Shown here in pieces: positions 63,939 through 64,000 of a stretch of DNA of 64,000 bases. The notes under the pieces are model-generated. The model worked only from the letters and a program-made list of their open reading frames with translations. It did no database searches and had not been told where the DNA came from. Source of the DNA: Microbacterium dextranolyticum (lineage in GTDB: Bacteria; Actinomycetota; Actinomycetes; Actinomycetales; Microbacteriaceae); the NCBI RefSeq assembly GCF_016907295.1, contig NZ_JAFBBR010000001.1, positions 2,790,001 through 2,854,000 on the forward strand. Reading direction: 5' to 3'. The first letter of the stretch is position 1. Every line of letters starts with the position of its first letter. A program made the position numbers and the translations under genes.

Positions 63939-64000
63939 CAGGTCAGTCTAGTTAGCCGGACTCTCCACAGCGTCGGCCCGGGCCCCACCGTCCACGACCG

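Overview
The window is high-GC actinobacterial DNA, best matched to the Microbacteriaceae (Microbacterium-like). The evidence is the codon use, three copies of the small DUF7882-type protein, a YidC paralogue next to a DUF6412-type protein, and the serS / HAD / LCP / two tRNA-Ser cluster. I see no CRISPR array, rRNA gene or plasmid origin.

Bases 1-26,350 look like ordinary chromosome. In order they hold an OFA-type MFS transporter; a sulfur amino-acid trio (metY, flavin reductase, second Cys/Met PLP enzyme); DUF7882 loci around a deletion scar that fused the tail ends of an ADP-dependent sugar kinase gene and a deoR-type regulator gene; a fatty acid desaturase; a ROK / SDR / PhzF run; a TetR-MMPL divergon with a visible operator; an alpha-glucoside-type ABC uptake operon with a GH13 glucosidase and divergent ROK regulator; a second DUF7882 locus; membrane proteins; and a 934-residue LATTG-anchored surface protein with six Ig-like repeats.

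Bases about 26,680-59,993 are an accretion island hanging off the 3' end of tRNA-Ser(GCT) (59972-60063, minus strand). The last 20 or so bases of that tRNA recur at 26683, 35603, 39086 and 42178. Each full copy carries conserved arms with repeated tggcag boxes, so the junctions look like integrase attachment sites. Module A (26.7-35.4 kb) carries a PIN toxin/antitoxin pair and a complete Wadjet anti-plasmid operon (jetABCD) led by a coupled DUF1877-like gene. Module B (35.7-38.9 kb) carries a copper/heme-peroxidase operon. Module C (39.2-42.0 kb) carries a second copy of the same toxin/antitoxin pair plus an unknown 417-residue protein. Module D (42.3-60 kb) is full of insertion sequences (IS3, IS256, IS481-like, IS21 with a nested IS3, IS5) and carries a D-lactate dehydrogenase and a fructosamine-type operon in the order frlB-SBP-permease-permease-frlD-frlR. 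The only integrase found is a C-terminal remnant whose stop codon lies inside the tRNA gene.

Bases 60-64 kb return to conserved chromosome: an LCP cell-wall ligase, tRNA-Ser(TGA), a HAD phosphatase and serS. The most unusual feature is the repeated architecture of attachment site, then toxin/antitoxin, then cargo, then attachment site, with no integrase inside the cassettes.
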